NCBI GenBank assembly: GCA_018881555.1 | Contig: JACAXG010000031.1 | Location: 6,383,127 to 6,447,126, forward strand | Direction of reading: 5' to 3' | Length of the DNA: 64,000 bases | Origin: Amblyornis subalaris | Lineage: Eukaryota > Chordata > Aves > Passeriformes > Ptilonorhynchidae | Shown here: positions 51,401 to 64,000 of the stretch, piece by piece | How the letters are laid out: the number at the start of each line of letters is the position of its first letter | How positions within the stretch are numbered: position 1 is the stretch's first letter | Translations under genes and position numbers: made by a program | The notes under the pieces: generated by a model | What the model saw: only the letters and a program-made list of their open reading frames with translations | Told to the model about the DNA's origin: nothing | Databases searched by the model: none

Positions 51401-54400
51401 GTGCTCTTTTCACTGTTCACCAGTCTTGGATGTGCTTGCATCCTCTCGTGTATATCGATGGTGCTTTCGATTTTCTAGTTCCAAATACTCTTGTTTTGCT
51501 CTAGTTCCCTGCTGCTCCGCTCCAGTTCCACCCAATCTTACTCAGGACCTATGTTAGATTGGCTTTCTATGTGAGCTTCTTTCTCCAATTTCTTCCCAAG
51601 AAAAGTGGGGAAGAGCAGAAACTGAATCCAGCCTCTCCAGGAACCTCTGCATCTGTGGAAAACCTGGCTCAGCTTCAGGACTTTTTAGGAAGGTGTCGCT
51701 TGTTCCCCGAATGGAGAACCTTGTCCTGTACCTGACTTAGTCTTCAGGTGAAGCTTTTTTAAAACATGCTTGGCATAGGAAAATGTGATATACTTTTCCA
51801 CAAAGACTTCTTTTACTTAATGGGATATGAAGATAGGGTCTAGATGATTTGCATAAAGGTATAACAAAAACTTGAGGAGAAGAAATCTACTACTTTTTTC
51901 TTTATCCTTTGTTCTAAGATAGGATAGAAATTACTCACAGACAGATAAATTGTATATATTCATCACTGAGTAATCAAGTTTTAAAATTGTTTTTTCTCAC
52001 TTTCTTACTTTCTTTTGGGTGTTCCATCATAAATTTTCATTCATGAAAATCAGCCATTCAGATTTTTGGAGACAGTGACATGAGGGATAGGCAAGGTTGC
52101 ACATGGCAGAAACTATATTAACATTAATTTTATTTTTCTGAAAAACCTATTAAAGGGAAGTTGAGACACATCTAGATCTTACTGTTAATGCCTGATTTTT
52201 GTTGTTTGTGGGTTGTTTNTTTGTTTTTATTTTTAAACAAGCTGTAGGTGTGTTGGTTTTAGACATAAGTTTTAGGGTCCTGCTGCTAGGCAGAACTTAA
52301 AGGTGGGTCTGCAACGACTCCAATGAATGTTGGAAGGCTTTGAAACGGGGGGAAAAAAAGGCAGGTTTTATTATACTATAAACTAGAATAATTGACTGTT
52401 CAGACAGAAGTCAAATGATATGGGAAGGTGTAAAAGAAATTNAGAGGTTCACATACAAGTCGTTCCCTGATCTTTGTGTCCTGGAGCGTGGATCCATTCT
52501 CCCAGCCTTCATTTCAATTGTCCACTGACTCTGGTGGCAAGTGAGATATGGTGTTTCCCTTGTTTTAGTCTTCTAGTTTTTAATAAGGATGTGAGAAGGG
52601 TCTTCCTGGCCTGTCTAGGATTGGCTGCAGTGGGATCTGAGCAGTGAACACGCAGTAATAAATTTTCCTAGAGTGCTTCCAGCCTCCTCCGATGGGTAGC
52701 TCAGAGACTGCTTGAATACAGGGGCTTAATTATAACCAGTGGTTTCTTTTCAACTTTCTCCTTGCTGGTTTCACTGAATTTTGCCTAATCATTGCATTGG
52801 AAGAGGTGGGGAAAAGCATTCCCTGGCAGCCTCCTGTGTGGCAGTCTCACCTATACATTCTTGACCTTTGCATGGAAGCTCTCCAGTGCCATGTGCTGGA
52901 AACAGTCAGGGAACTTTAGCACATCCGTGTTTTATCTCCTCCCCAGGTCACGGTGATGAACACCGTGGTCTCATGCCTTGGGGATTTCATCGTTGGTATT
53001 TCTTTGGCCTTGAGAACTGGCCACACGCTCTGTATTTCAGTCTCTGGTCCATCTTTTTAGCCACTTTGACATCCTGAGAAAAGAGCAAACATTTTATGTA
53101 TCTAACTGCGTTCCTTTGGGGAGGTTTGTTTGTTTTTTTCTGAGAGATCTTTCTTTGCTTAGCTCCTAAGCTTTTGAAAGGTGGTTTGTTTTCGGTGCGC
53201 AGTTAACATGTCTTGATTGGGAAACACAACCATGTTAAAAGACTGAAAATTGAGGAAACATAATATATTGAGACAGGAAGAATTGAAAATAGAAACTATT
53301 TCTTGTCCTCCTTGACGCAGCTTTCTATTTTAGTTGTGAACTGAGAAAACAAAGTAGGGCGGCAGCACTAGAAAACAGGAAAACTAATTGATGAAATTAT
53401 GATGATTTTTATAAATAACTCTTTCAAATTACAATTCCAAATGGGAAAGGCATCTGGTGTCACAGCAGCAATANAAGTGACAAAAACCTAATAGGAAATT
53501 ACAAAACTTGTCTGAGACTTGATCCCTTCTCTGTCAAATTCAGGCTGCTGCATGTATTTGCATGGGAGTATTTTATTCTTATTAAAATAATTGTGTGTTT
53601 AGCAATTTTTTTTTGTGAAGTGGCAGCCTTAAAGGCAGCTTTGCAATTACCGATCAGTAGTGACTGTGTTCAGAAAAAATAATCTATTTTGTTGCATTTA
53701 CTGGAGCAACAATACTGTAATGTGTCTTTTTGTCCAAAGCAGTCTGAGAAGTGCTTCATCATAGAATTAGTGAATTCAAAGGATAACTGTAGTGCTGACT
53801 AAANAGGTCATTAAATGAACATAACTTTAAACTCTATCGAAAGGGTTTTAGTGTATATTTGAATCTTAAAATGCTAGGGCAAAGAAATGTCTTTCTCTGA
53901 ATAAATTTCTATTCATTTTTTGAAAATTTGGAGGGAATAACTTTGTTTTTTATATGGCAAATACAACAAATACAGCCTTTCCTATTCTGAAATGGTCTCA
54001 CTGACTTTGGCACTTAAACTGCATGTTTTAAGCTTCTGTGTACCTGGGCAGAAAAGTTTGTNTTTTCAAGTAAAATTACACATTTTGAAAGGAGAACAGA
54101 TAGCATCTTAGTTTTTCCTTAAAAGAAATAACAGCAATAAGCCCCCAGTCTGTAGGCAATTTTTCCTCTCTGATTTTTATTTGGGAAAGGGGAGAAGCCC
54201 AGTGACATATTCAATATATCAATGTCTGATCACAAAACATAGATGCATTGACACAGAACAAGAGGTCATCTGTGTTTCTAGTCAGTTTCTGCCACTCTTC
54301 TCTCAATTAAATATGTTAACATGGCAAAAAAACTTTGTGTCACTGACACACGCTTTAAAATCTTCATCTGGAGGCCTGTTCTTATTTCATTAATTTTCCC

Positions 54401-57400
54401 TTAGATAGCAGTGCCTAATTATGAGCTGCATTAAAGCTTATATAAAGAGGAAAAATCAGATGCAGATAAAATCAAATTTTCTTTCCATTTTATACGCTTT
54501 CTGGGGGCAACATTTGAACTGAAATAACAGTAATGACAATGAAAAAAAAATGGCTCTGACTTAAGGGGTCCTTCCCAACCACAGGAACTGGACAAATTGG
54601 AGTTGAAAGGACCTCGGCAATTAACATGTCATCTTCTGCTCATGTGTTGGACAATATACTGAATGCCAATTAATTAGAGATGTTTCAGCTTGTGTGGTTT
54701 TAGGTCAGATCAGAGATGTGGCTCATGCCTCTTGATAGATTTTTTTTTTCCCCCCTCTAATAGCCTAATGAGAAAATAAGCAGTCCAGCGATAGGGGGGT
54801 AAGTTGGTGAGGTGACCTGGATCTAAATGTCACACTCACAGTGTTGGAGCAAAACGGGACTGTTGGTGTGGGAGGCGTTTTGCTCTGTGGTGGCTTCTCT
54901 GCAGTGACCTTGATTCTCCTCTGCACAAAGGTTTGAAAAACAAGGGTGGCATTGAGCAAATTAGGATAGGTAAAAATCTGCATATTCGAGTGGTTTTTAA
55001 ATCTGCAAAGGGTAATTGATGATTATTTCTCTTCACTGAAAACTTTGTCTTGTTTGAGTTTTTTCTGTTATAGTCACTTTTGGGTGGAAGAGTTGTCAAA
55101 TGGGTCTATCAGTTGTACTGCCCTTCCTATTTGCAAGCTCAAAAATAGCTGAGCTTTGATACTGTTGTCTACAGATTTAGAGACGAACCCCAAATTCTTT
55201 GAGACGTGGGGTTTACTGACAGCTATTTCAGCCTGGGTTTGTGTGTGTAATTTAAAATAACATGAATGAGGGTGGTAAGAATGTAGGCTGAAGAGCTTTC
55301 TACGTCTTATTGGCATTCTTTCACAAATTGTTGTCCTCCCAAACTGTCTGGAAACCCAAAATTAAGGCTGTTAATCTGTACACATTTATTGTACGACCTG
55401 CCTCACCCAAAGGCTCTCTCTCAGGAGACATACTTGACTTTTCCTTTCTGCAGTACGGCTGTTTGCAAGGCCAGCAGTTCACTGGATGCTGACTATGGAT
55501 TTCACTTGGCCTATAAACTATATTTTGCACCCACAGAGCAGAAATCTGTGCACCTTCTGCACCTAGGTACCGCTGCCAGCTTTCAGCAGCAAAGACATTG
55601 TTTTAAAAACCCCGAAATGCAGCCATTAAAGATGATTTTGGATTTTTCCACTTTTAGTGCATAATATTCTCCTCTACCCTTCAAACTTTGAGGAAAGTCT
55701 CCAGTGAGTGACAGATGGCTGATTAGCTAGAAAATGTGTGCCTGAGCCATATTAATAGAAATGTTTGTGGCCAAACCACATTAGTACTAACCTTGCTTCT
55801 TGCGATCCTGGGAGAGGTTGATAATGCTTGTTATGAAATCTGGAAGTGACAAATTAGCCATTAGGATTTTATAGGCAACGTTTTTATTAAATGCTTGTTG
55901 CAGGGTGTTTGGGCCTCAGAAATCGATGTGCTAAGGGTGTAATGTTACTGCTGTCTTGGGCAACCCGAGTATGTTATTCCTAGGGGGGCAAGAAAAATAT
56001 TAAAGATCATCTAATTACATGCAGCGTCTTAAAAGGATGTTCAGGACATTGATATAAACTGATTTCGCTCAGTTTGAGGGACAGTTACAGCCTGATCGCT
56101 GAGAAAGCAGCTGGGTTTATTTAGGAGACGGAAGTGAGGAAGACCCAGGTGAAGCTGAAGGACTGCTAGGGCATGGAGGAGGATGCTGAGCACCAGCTCT
56201 GTGGTTGAACCAGAAAAAACAAGAGTCAAAGCTGTTCTTTCCCTCTGTTTTGTCCCTTTGGGCTGGGCAAGGCTGGGGACAGCAGTAGGCAGCAGAACTG
56301 TGCTCTGCTGATCACTGAATGCAGAACAATGTGGATATTTAAAGCTGCCATGGTCAACAGTGGCCACAAACATGGGGTTTCCAAAATCCTGATTATTCTG
56401 GATCTGGTGGTAATTTTAGGACTTCTTTAGTTCCTTTCTTTTGGTGTGTGAGAAGCTGTTAAATCTGGCAGTTATGAATAGTGGAAAAATCTCCCAAGTT
56501 CCCAGGTATTAAATAACATTTCTCCTACTCTCCCTGTAATGGAAAGATGGAGTAGAAGGTTCAGGAGTAATTCTGGATCTGTAAAATTGCATTGGAACAA
56601 ATGAAGTGCCTCTCAAGTGCCAAATAAATAGGTATATATTGACGTCATCTAATGTTAAGCTAATAAAATATGTTTGCTGCTCAAAAACCGTTTCATTTTC
56701 TTATATCTGCGCATTCAAAATAGGTCTGGCTTCAATTTATTTTCTTGACTTAAAAAATATTGTTTGGACATTAAAAATTAAATTAACAATTCCATTATCG
56801 TCGTGTACTTCCATTTCAGGCTTATCTGCATTGATGAAGAAGTCTTCCAGGAATTATTTTTTTTTTTAACTGGAAAAAGTCTATTATTGCTTGCAAAACC
56901 TATGTAGAAAGTTGCACAGTTGCTAATGATCTGGGATTTCCCCAGTGTATATTTTTTCCTTGCTTAGAGTATTTGCAATTAGAAGTCTCCATCTCAATGG
57001 GATAATTAAAAAATAATTTACCACTTGGAAAGAATAGGTCTCTTCAGGCAATCTGCACTGCTATTGGTTAATTATTACTAATTTTTGGTTATCTGATACA
57101 GTTCTTCCTGACCTGACATCTGCATAATGTAGATGCTAATGAGAACAGAAATTAAGCCTGGTAGTTGACATGTCCTCTATTCAATTTGAGAGAGTAAGGT
57201 GGAAAGAGATTAAAAATAAAATTGTCAAAGTGGGACTTTAGCATTACTGGCAACTTTATATGATGCACAAAATTTTTATATAGATGGATAGATGTGTAGA
57301 GAGAGAAAGACACACATGTGATTTAGCAACCCTTCAGTTGATTTTTGTCCTGCTAGCTGAATTACTGGCCGCAAAATCGGAATATTGCGGTGTACTCTGG

Positions 57401-57779
57401 GTACCCTTAATACCTGGTTTTTGTGGGACTTTCCATAAAATCAAAGTTTTCTTCTTTCTTTGCAGTAAAGTTTATCGTTTGCAGTTCTTAAGGATATATT
57501 TCCATTAAATATCATCTTGTCTTCTACATTTTTAATGTATCTGAGTAACATCTCCATTTACAAACTGCATCATTGTCACTCTCCTGTTTGCTCTACTTGG
57601 TCGGAGAGGTGAGGTCCTGCCGCACCACGTTTGTTCTTGCCTGGTGTAAAACCCAGTGGGTTTTCCACACCTCCTCTCCTGGCCCCAAAATGTTTATCTC
57701 TGTTAAAGTTGAAACTATTAANGGGGCTTTTTTTGAGACATGATGGGAGGTGGAGGCTATGGGATGTGATAGTACTTAG

Positions 57780-58241
57780 NATCACAGAACCACAGAATGG
57801 TTTGGGCTGGAAGGGACCTTAAAGGTCATCTGGTACAAGCCCCTGCCATAGGCAGGGACACCTTCTACTAGGGCAGGCTGCTCAGAGCCCCATCAGCCTG
57901 ACCTTGGACCCTTCCAGGGATGGGGCATCCACAACTTCTCTGGGCAGCCTGTACCAGTGCCTCACCGCTCAGGGAAAAATTTCTTCCCTATGTCTAATCT
58001 AACCCTTCCCTCTGTCAGTTTAAGCCATTTCCTCTTGTCCTATCACTGCATGCCCTTGTAGAAAGTCCCTCTCCAGCTCTCTTGTAGCCTGTTTAAGATA
58101 GTGGAAGGCNCTCTAAGGTCTCCCTNCTGCTTTCTCTTCTCCAGACTGAACAACTCCAACTCTCTCAGCCTGTCCTCATAGGACAGGTGCTCCNGCCCTC
58201 TGATCATATTTGTGGCTTCCTCTGNACTCGCTCCAACAAAA
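57780..58241 (-). mobile_element. CR1 LINE fragment, longest minus-strand copy
   Basis: Read on the plus strand, it begins with ATCACAGAACCACAGAATGG and GGAAGGGACCTTAAAGGTCA. It runs through CTGCCATAGGCAGGGACACC, GATGGGGCATCCACAACTTC, CAGCCTGTACCAGTGCCTCA and the 'tttcctcttgtcctatcact' block, and ends near 'actcgctccaacaaa'. This is about 460 bp of continuous CR1 3' sequence in reverse orientation, 5'-truncated. Five Ns fall in it or at its edge. It appears less diverged than the copy at 2470, which suggests a younger insertion. The minus-strand frame at 58043-58249 is residual polymerase coding sequence. Confidence 0.97.
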
Positions 58242-61200
58242 TATTTCATATTTCAAAATACTCTGTGTTTTAGTATCATAAAAAGTGGCACATAAATTTT
58301 GGTACAAGGAGAAGACAGGCCTTAGNTGTTAATGCAAATTAAAACTGGCTTATGGGCACAGGAAGGTAAATGGAGTGCATGTGCAGAATAAACTGGGATT
58401 ATTTTAAAGCAAGTAATGGTGAGGTACATGACAGGACCATAATGGGGAATAGCAATCTGATGTTGAGCTTGGGTCTTGCAGCTCTTATACAGTGATAAAA
58501 GGTTGTTCTATTTGGATGAGACCAAGTTATTCCAATTAGCTGTGGACACGGACAAGCATATTCAGAGACAAAAGGCCACCTAACGCATTTTGGAGGTAGT
58601 TAACCTGTGTGGCTGTGACCTTTATTGATCCAGAAGCATTTTTCCATTTTTTAAAAATGCTCCATTTTGCTTTTGTTGACAGCAGAGCAATAAAATCACG
58701 TTACACTTTGACTTTTTCTTAGTGAGAAAATAGCTGAATCCCAGCTGAGGGAATTATTATGATAAATGGGCAAAATCTGCTCCCATCTCAAAAACAAAAC
58801 AGTTTTTTTCTATTCAGAAGGCACACAGTTCACAAAATATGACGACAGATGCAAACAAGCAAGTTACAGAGCCCATACAATAAGATTGCAGCAGAACTTT
58901 TGAAAAAGGGGGAGTGCAGCATATGAGACGAAGCCATCTGTCTCTGTTACAGAGCTTTCCTTCCCTTGGAGAGCATAATTACGGGTCTAGCTTTTCTGTT
59001 GCTGGATTTTTTATAGAAAGTTGTCCCTAAGAAAAATAGAATTGATTCAGAGTAAGGTGAAACTTACTTGTGCTACTATATATTCCTTGGACTACAGCCA
59101 CGGAGTTACAATTTCCATGGCTGTTCTCTGACTCTGCAGTGGCATTTGGGGAGAATAGTGGTATCTGCGGTAGCAGGTTGCTGACCTCATGGGTTGTCAT
59201 TAAAAAAAGCTCTTTTGTGTTTTACCAATAATAGAATTTATTATGTTGGAACAGTTTTTTTTAGGGGTGACAGGTAAATTCTCAATCCTGCTGCTGTAAG
59301 TGATTAATTGCTTTTGGGATTGCTGAAGATTAATTATATATTTTAAATAAAATTGAAACAGCAACTGAATTGTATTTCTGATAAGGGGGAAATTGAGCAA
59401 ATTTTAGTACTTAGCTTAGAATTCTGGAATGTAATTTTTAATCTATTTTTAGATATTACTGTTTTGAATAATGCACACTATGTGAATCATTCAAATTAGC
59501 CATCTCTTGTTCTGTTTAGTCATAAATGATTTATTAAATAAAAAAAGTTAAGACTTTGTGTTATAGTAGAACTCAATCAGGTCATTTTTACTTGGACCAC
59601 AGGTGACTTACAGTCCTGTCCCAAAGTTAGGACGGGTGGTGTTGAGGAATTTAGCACTGCTCTGTGCAAACTGTTTTATTGCTTATGGAATTTCACATAT
59701 TTAAAAAATGAGGCTTCTAAAAGAAATACAAAGTGGAACAGAATAATCTTGTGGAAATAAGATTGCTTTTATCTCCTCATATTGGCTCTGAACTTTACGT
59801 TTCATGATGGAGGTGGTGTCAAGTATGGAAGCGGTATTGGGATGTGTCTTGGCACAAAAAGTAATAATGCAGTTAAGGGAAACATTAGGAGGAATGAATT
59901 ACAATGATCTTCAAGTGCTTTTTAGTTGGAGAACTTGAGNACATTCAGCATGTTATTAAATAATAAAGAAGTTGATTTATATTTTGTATGTGTCTATTCC
60001 CTCTGAATAACTCTGTCATTGATTTTACAGATGCACATCCCTCTCCTGCTGTCCATGTGCAAGCTGCACCCTGTTGTGGTTTGCTGTTCCTGAAGTTTAA
60101 TGGGGTATCCATGAGANTCCTGCTCCTTCAAATAATATTTATCTTCTTAAATTCTTGTCAAGCGGTTTAGCAAGGTCAGATGTGCCATCAGTTAGCTTAG
60201 CAGCTTTTTACCAGCTTACAGTCATGTAGCCCCTGTGCCTGTGTTTGCTGCTTTTGCTACTGGGCTAGAGGCACAGTATACTCAAGGAGGTGAGGGAGGA
60301 GGGAGAATGGGAGGCCCCTGAAATATCGATTAACTGGCAATTATCTCAGATCTAGTATCAGGTGCTGCCTGGCTTCAGGTGGCTAAGTATCTTTTTATTG
60401 CTGGTGAAAAGGAAAATCTCTCTCTTCTCCCTGTACATGCAGAATTAATTGGCTCTATGAAATCTAGAGTTGTCTTTAATCTGTATTTTAAATACTTGCA
60501 CAGAAGTTTGGCTCTGAAGCAGTTTCCAAGCTTTGTTTCTGTCCAGTCACTCCTTTGGTCTTGCCGTAACTCAGTTTGGCCTTAACGTCCTTGTTACCTG
60601 AAGGTGGACAGGCAGATGCCAGTGACCTGCAGCCTTCCTCTTCCTGAGCTGTCCTGGTGCTTTGGGTAACATCTGCTTTTGTGCTCTCTTCCAGTTTTCC
60701 AGTAGCAGATGCTTATTTTAAAAACAAATATTAATACATTAGTATGCAATGCTCAGAGCGGCAATTTGAGAACACAGTTAATGCGATTTTCCTGTTCTGT
60801 AACACTTGTTTTCCTTATATGCAAGCTCTGGTGGAGCAACTGTGACAGTCTTCTCAGTTGAAGTTTGAATATTAATTCTGCGTTGGCTATAGGAGCAGTA
60901 CTGACGTAGATTTTAATGAGGCTGGCACTCAAAAGCATTGATGTGTAACTGGTGCTGTCTTGAGAAAAGATGAAAACACTCTCAAGTCACCAAGGGGCAG
61001 CTGAAGTCGAGGAGCAGCTTGCCAGCTTTTATTATTTCCTTGACTGTCTCTTCTAGTTGGTTTTTCTCAGCTCAGTCAATCTCCTACATGAATGTGCAGG
61101 ACTTCTTGCATTCTCTGTTTAAGATTTTCTTATCAATTTACCACTTTTTTTTTAAAGGCCAAGACTAAACACTTTGGGAATCAAGCGTAAAGCAGCCCCT

Positions 61201-64000
61201 GACATCAGAGAATTTGGATAACATGCTATAGGGAACGGTGGATAATTGTTATGTAGCTTCTGCNTGCTGATAGAAACAAAATCTTCTCTATGTAAGACAC
61301 GTCAGTGAGGATGTTTGGACGCTGGACCCCATCCTATGCAAGGAACGAATTGTTTTAGATGATGGTTACTGTGCTTTTGCACAATTTCTGTGTTGCAAAA
61401 CTGGTGTTCCAGTTAACTTAGCAGATAAATTGATGCTTAGCAGTAAGTTGCATNATTTAAAGTAAGTTTTGTCCTTTGGTTTGAGTTTTCCCAACAGTTT
61501 TTTATTTATCTTGAAGGTATGTAGCTATTAATATTCACAGCTGTTCTTAAGAAAAAAAAAAAAAACACAAAAACCCCCCCACCTATGAGTAAACATAGGT
61601 GGCCTCACCACAATGACCAAAGGTGGTAAAACCCAGCCCCGCAGTAACATTCCGTAAAGGATCTTTGGCAGAATTTGGCCAAGAGGCTTTCAGTACTGGA
61701 GCTATAACTTTCAGTGCATTAGTAGGCTTTTTTCTTTTTTTTTTTAAAGAGGATTAATTGGACAGATTTTCAATCTAGCCAGTTAAGGAAACTGGGGCAA
61801 GTTCTGCTTGCTTTCTACCATCAGTAATTCCTTGCAGTTATTGGAGCTGCTTATCTGGAGAGAAACACAAGCAGAATTTGNTCTCTTACGGATAAGCATT
61901 AAAAAGTAAAATAACTGAGTCATAGCAAAATGTGTGATCTGCAGAGAGTGAAATGTGAAATGCAGTGAAACCTGTTGGGGGCACATTTGGGTGGGAAAGG
62001 GACAGTATTTGCNTGGTATTGTCAAGGCAATTCCTACGGGGCATTTGGGGGGAGTTGATTCTTACTCTACTGGAGCTGCGGTGATGCTCTGATCGGTTAC
62101 AGCGGTGCTTGGGAGAAAACTGAAGACTTGAATTCTTCAGGAATCTGTGAAAGGATTCTCAGTTTGAGTCAAACATAGGTTGAAGGATTTTCTGCATGTT
62201 TTGCAGTGTGTATTGATTTCCTGCTCTCCACCCGAAATATGAAATCTGAAGTAATTTCCTAGTTACATGGAGTATTGGACTAAATCCAGAGGGGGACAGG
62301 TGACTGACGGTGGAGCAGAGCCGATCTGTGCTGTAACGTTNTCTTGTTCTGTACAGAGACAGGCAGGTGAGCGATCTGGTGGAGGGAGTTAGGAGAAGAG
62401 GAGTCGAGGGAGTGGATTACAACCAGCAGCTCTGCTTCTAATTTGTGCCACTTGGGGCAAATCACTTCAACTTGGAGTGAAATACTGTTTTCATTAATTC
62501 AGACATAAACTTCTCCTGGTTTCAGTGGAATGTGTTTTCATCCTCTGCAGTTTCTTGTGGTTATTTTCAGATGCGATACACAGGTGGGGGAAAAAAATGA
62601 TATAATATTGAACATCATCAATGTTATTACAATGCTGCCAGCAGAGAAGCAAGAAAATAAAACCTATTGTGGCTGCATGTATTAAGGCTTTCCTACATTG
62701 ATGCTTTCCTTGGTTATTGAACAATTTTGCATTTTCTCATTTCCATATCTTAAAATCTGTTGTTTTAANAACATTTTATTGACTTGACACTTTTTAAAAC
62801 ATATGCTTTCTTACAAATTTGCCTGTGGTGTTTGCACGTCCAACATTATTGTACTTGTATAATCCTTTTGTCCACTGAAAAAAACCCCAACCCAACAACT
62901 TAAACAGTTTTAGGAAATACGTGTAGGAAATTACTTAATGCTGTAAATACATAATTAATCTTGCCAACCATCAGAAAAAAATCCATTTCAATACATTCTA
63001 ATCTCTACAATTATTTCCAGATTATGACATGATAAATAATTGTTCTGGGTTCCACAAATTAAAGCATACTCAATAAAAGGCTATTGAAGATGGTTGAATA
63101 ATTGCTGGTGGTGAAGGGTGGACTTTTCCTCTAGGTTAAATCTTACAGCAGCTTATATGAATTTATAAGTAAAGCTCTTCTTTTCCTTCCCTGCTCTCCT
63201 CCTAGCCTGCAGTGCAGTCTGTGCAAGTTCAACTGGTCTTTCTTCTGCTGTTACATGTCTGTTTTTAGGCTCTAGGTGGAATTTACAGCATGCAAAAGTG
63301 CTTTTTATTTTTCACAGAGTTGGAAGAACAGGTAGAGAGGAGAGGTTTCAGGTACCAATCTCCAAGTTTTTAGAGTGAAAAGAAAGATAATTGTTACCAA
63401 GGAATGAAACCATCGTGTAATTTTCCATAATCTGATAACTTTCAGTCACTGCAAACTATGGCCTGATTTGAGCAAGCCACATAATAGTGAGCAATTATGT
63501 ATAGGCTTATTCAGTATATGCTGAACATTAATTGTCATATTTGGAATGAAACAGCCTCATCATTGCTGGCATGCCAGAGAAGAATGCCAGCAGTTTGTAT
63601 TTCAGCATGAGAGTACAGTGGGAATTGGTCCATTGCTAATGAAAGAAGTGGGCAGAATTGTAGTTTTCATAAAAGGCTGCTAAGGACCTTCTCTCACTTG
63701 CTGTTTTTTTTAAACTTCAAAGAAAAACTTCTTTGCTAAGAATATTTGTTTGAATTACTTTATTTTTAACATAAAGTTAAAATCAACACTGCCAGCACAA
63801 TTCTAGCAAAAGGTAGAATGTAGTGTCATTATATAAGTGATTCATTATATTATAGGTGAAATGTGTTTACTTCAGAGATTGAGTATGTGACAAGGAGGAA
63901 AAATAGTGGCCAAGAAACTTCTTAGGAGGCAGAACAAGGTCTCATCCCCAGCCTCTTTTTTCCAGCACACTTTCTATGGTTCATTAAGGCAGCTGTTTTC
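58242..64000. other. Non-coding intronic stretch to window end
   Basis: No exon or RNA gene is supported. It contains an A14 run at 61552-61565 followed by ACACAAAAA and C7, and a 9-bp hairpin at 63564-63592. The remainder is ordinary AT-rich sequence. Confidence 0.55.
63564..63592. repeat. 9-bp inverted repeat with 11-nt loop
   Basis: TGCTGGCAT (63564-63572) pairs exactly with ATGCCAGCA (63584-63592). The internal sequence GCCAGAG also partly repeats the arm, so alternative foldings exist. Confidence 0.7.

Larger units (their letters stand above)
41956..57779. other. Non-coding intronic stretch, 15.8 kb
   Basis: No coding exon, RNA gene or confident transposon is supported. Listed separately are a 30-bp tandem duplication (42801-42869), a TA/GT microsatellite (45778-45800), a T-rich low-complexity block (47552-47592) and a perfect hairpin (48406-48430). 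The segment at 49600-50130 is locally GC-richer and holds overlapping open frames on both strands without protein features. A possible very old CR1 relic lies at about 54590-54650 but is too degraded to call. Confidence 0.55.

Noticed and set aside
52220..53100. Possible LTR fragment (TGTTGGTTTTAG start)
   Set aside because: There is no matching second LTR, no polyadenylation/terminus arrangement I could confirm, and no retroviral coding sequence.
53556..53563. Perfect octamer ATTTGCAT (POU-factor site)
   Set aside because: An 8-bp match is expected by chance about twice in a 64-kb window when both strands are counted, and nothing nearby supports an enhancer.
54590..54650. Possible ancient minus-strand CR1 tail (GGAGTTGAAAGGACCTCGGC)
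   Set aside because: Only a short, degraded resemblance to the CR1 3' end. Not enough to call without an alignment score.
61552..61577. A14 run followed by ACACAAAAA and C7, resembling a retroposed poly(A) tail
   Set aside because: No mRNA-like or SINE-like sequence was seen immediately upstream and no target-site duplication is apparent. Treated as low-complexity sequence.
1..64000. FLRT3, tRNA, rRNA, CRISPR or bacterial-type operons
   Set aside because: Looked for and not seen. No open frame of FLRT3 length exists, and the window has vertebrate intron character throughout.

Overview
The window looks like nuclear DNA from a bird. It carries seven truncated CR1 LINE copies with the avian type of 3' end (repeated ATTCTATGATTCT-like octamers). 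It is also AT-rich, has very low gene density, and contains spliced exons. I see no bacterial, viral or organellar gene organisation, no CRISPR array, no tRNA or rRNA, and no intact mobile element.

Two pieces of coding sequence can be supported. The first is a single 108-nt plus-strand exon at 7642-7749. Its translation matches the start of the macro domain of MACROD2, a mono-ADP-ribosyl hydrolase, and it has good splice sites on both sides. MACROD2 is known for enormous introns, so most or all of the remaining window is best read as its flanking introns. The second is a previously unrecognised (by me) two-exon gene on the minus strand at 5313-6199, lying in the intron upstream of that exon and antisense to MACROD2. 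It predicts a 163-residue protein with a signal peptide, a short ectodomain, one membrane span, a basic stop-transfer cluster and a cytoplasmic tail. It sits in a local GC-rich island with a duplicated CRE-like element just upstream.

Layout: 1-5312 is non-coding with one CR1 (2470-2989). 5313-6530 is the GC-rich island holding the antisense gene and its likely promoter. 6531-7641 is intron. 7642-7749 is the MACROD2 exon. 7750-64000 is 56 kb of apparent downstream intron with six more CR1 copies (three plus, then three minus), microsatellites, homopolymer tracts, a 30-bp tandem duplication and several perfect hairpins. No further exon could be supported there, and no FLRT3-like long coding exon (a gene known to nest inside mammalian MACROD2) is present.

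The most interesting item is the nested antisense membrane-protein gene. Isolated single Ns occur throughout the window and cluster strongly over this gene.
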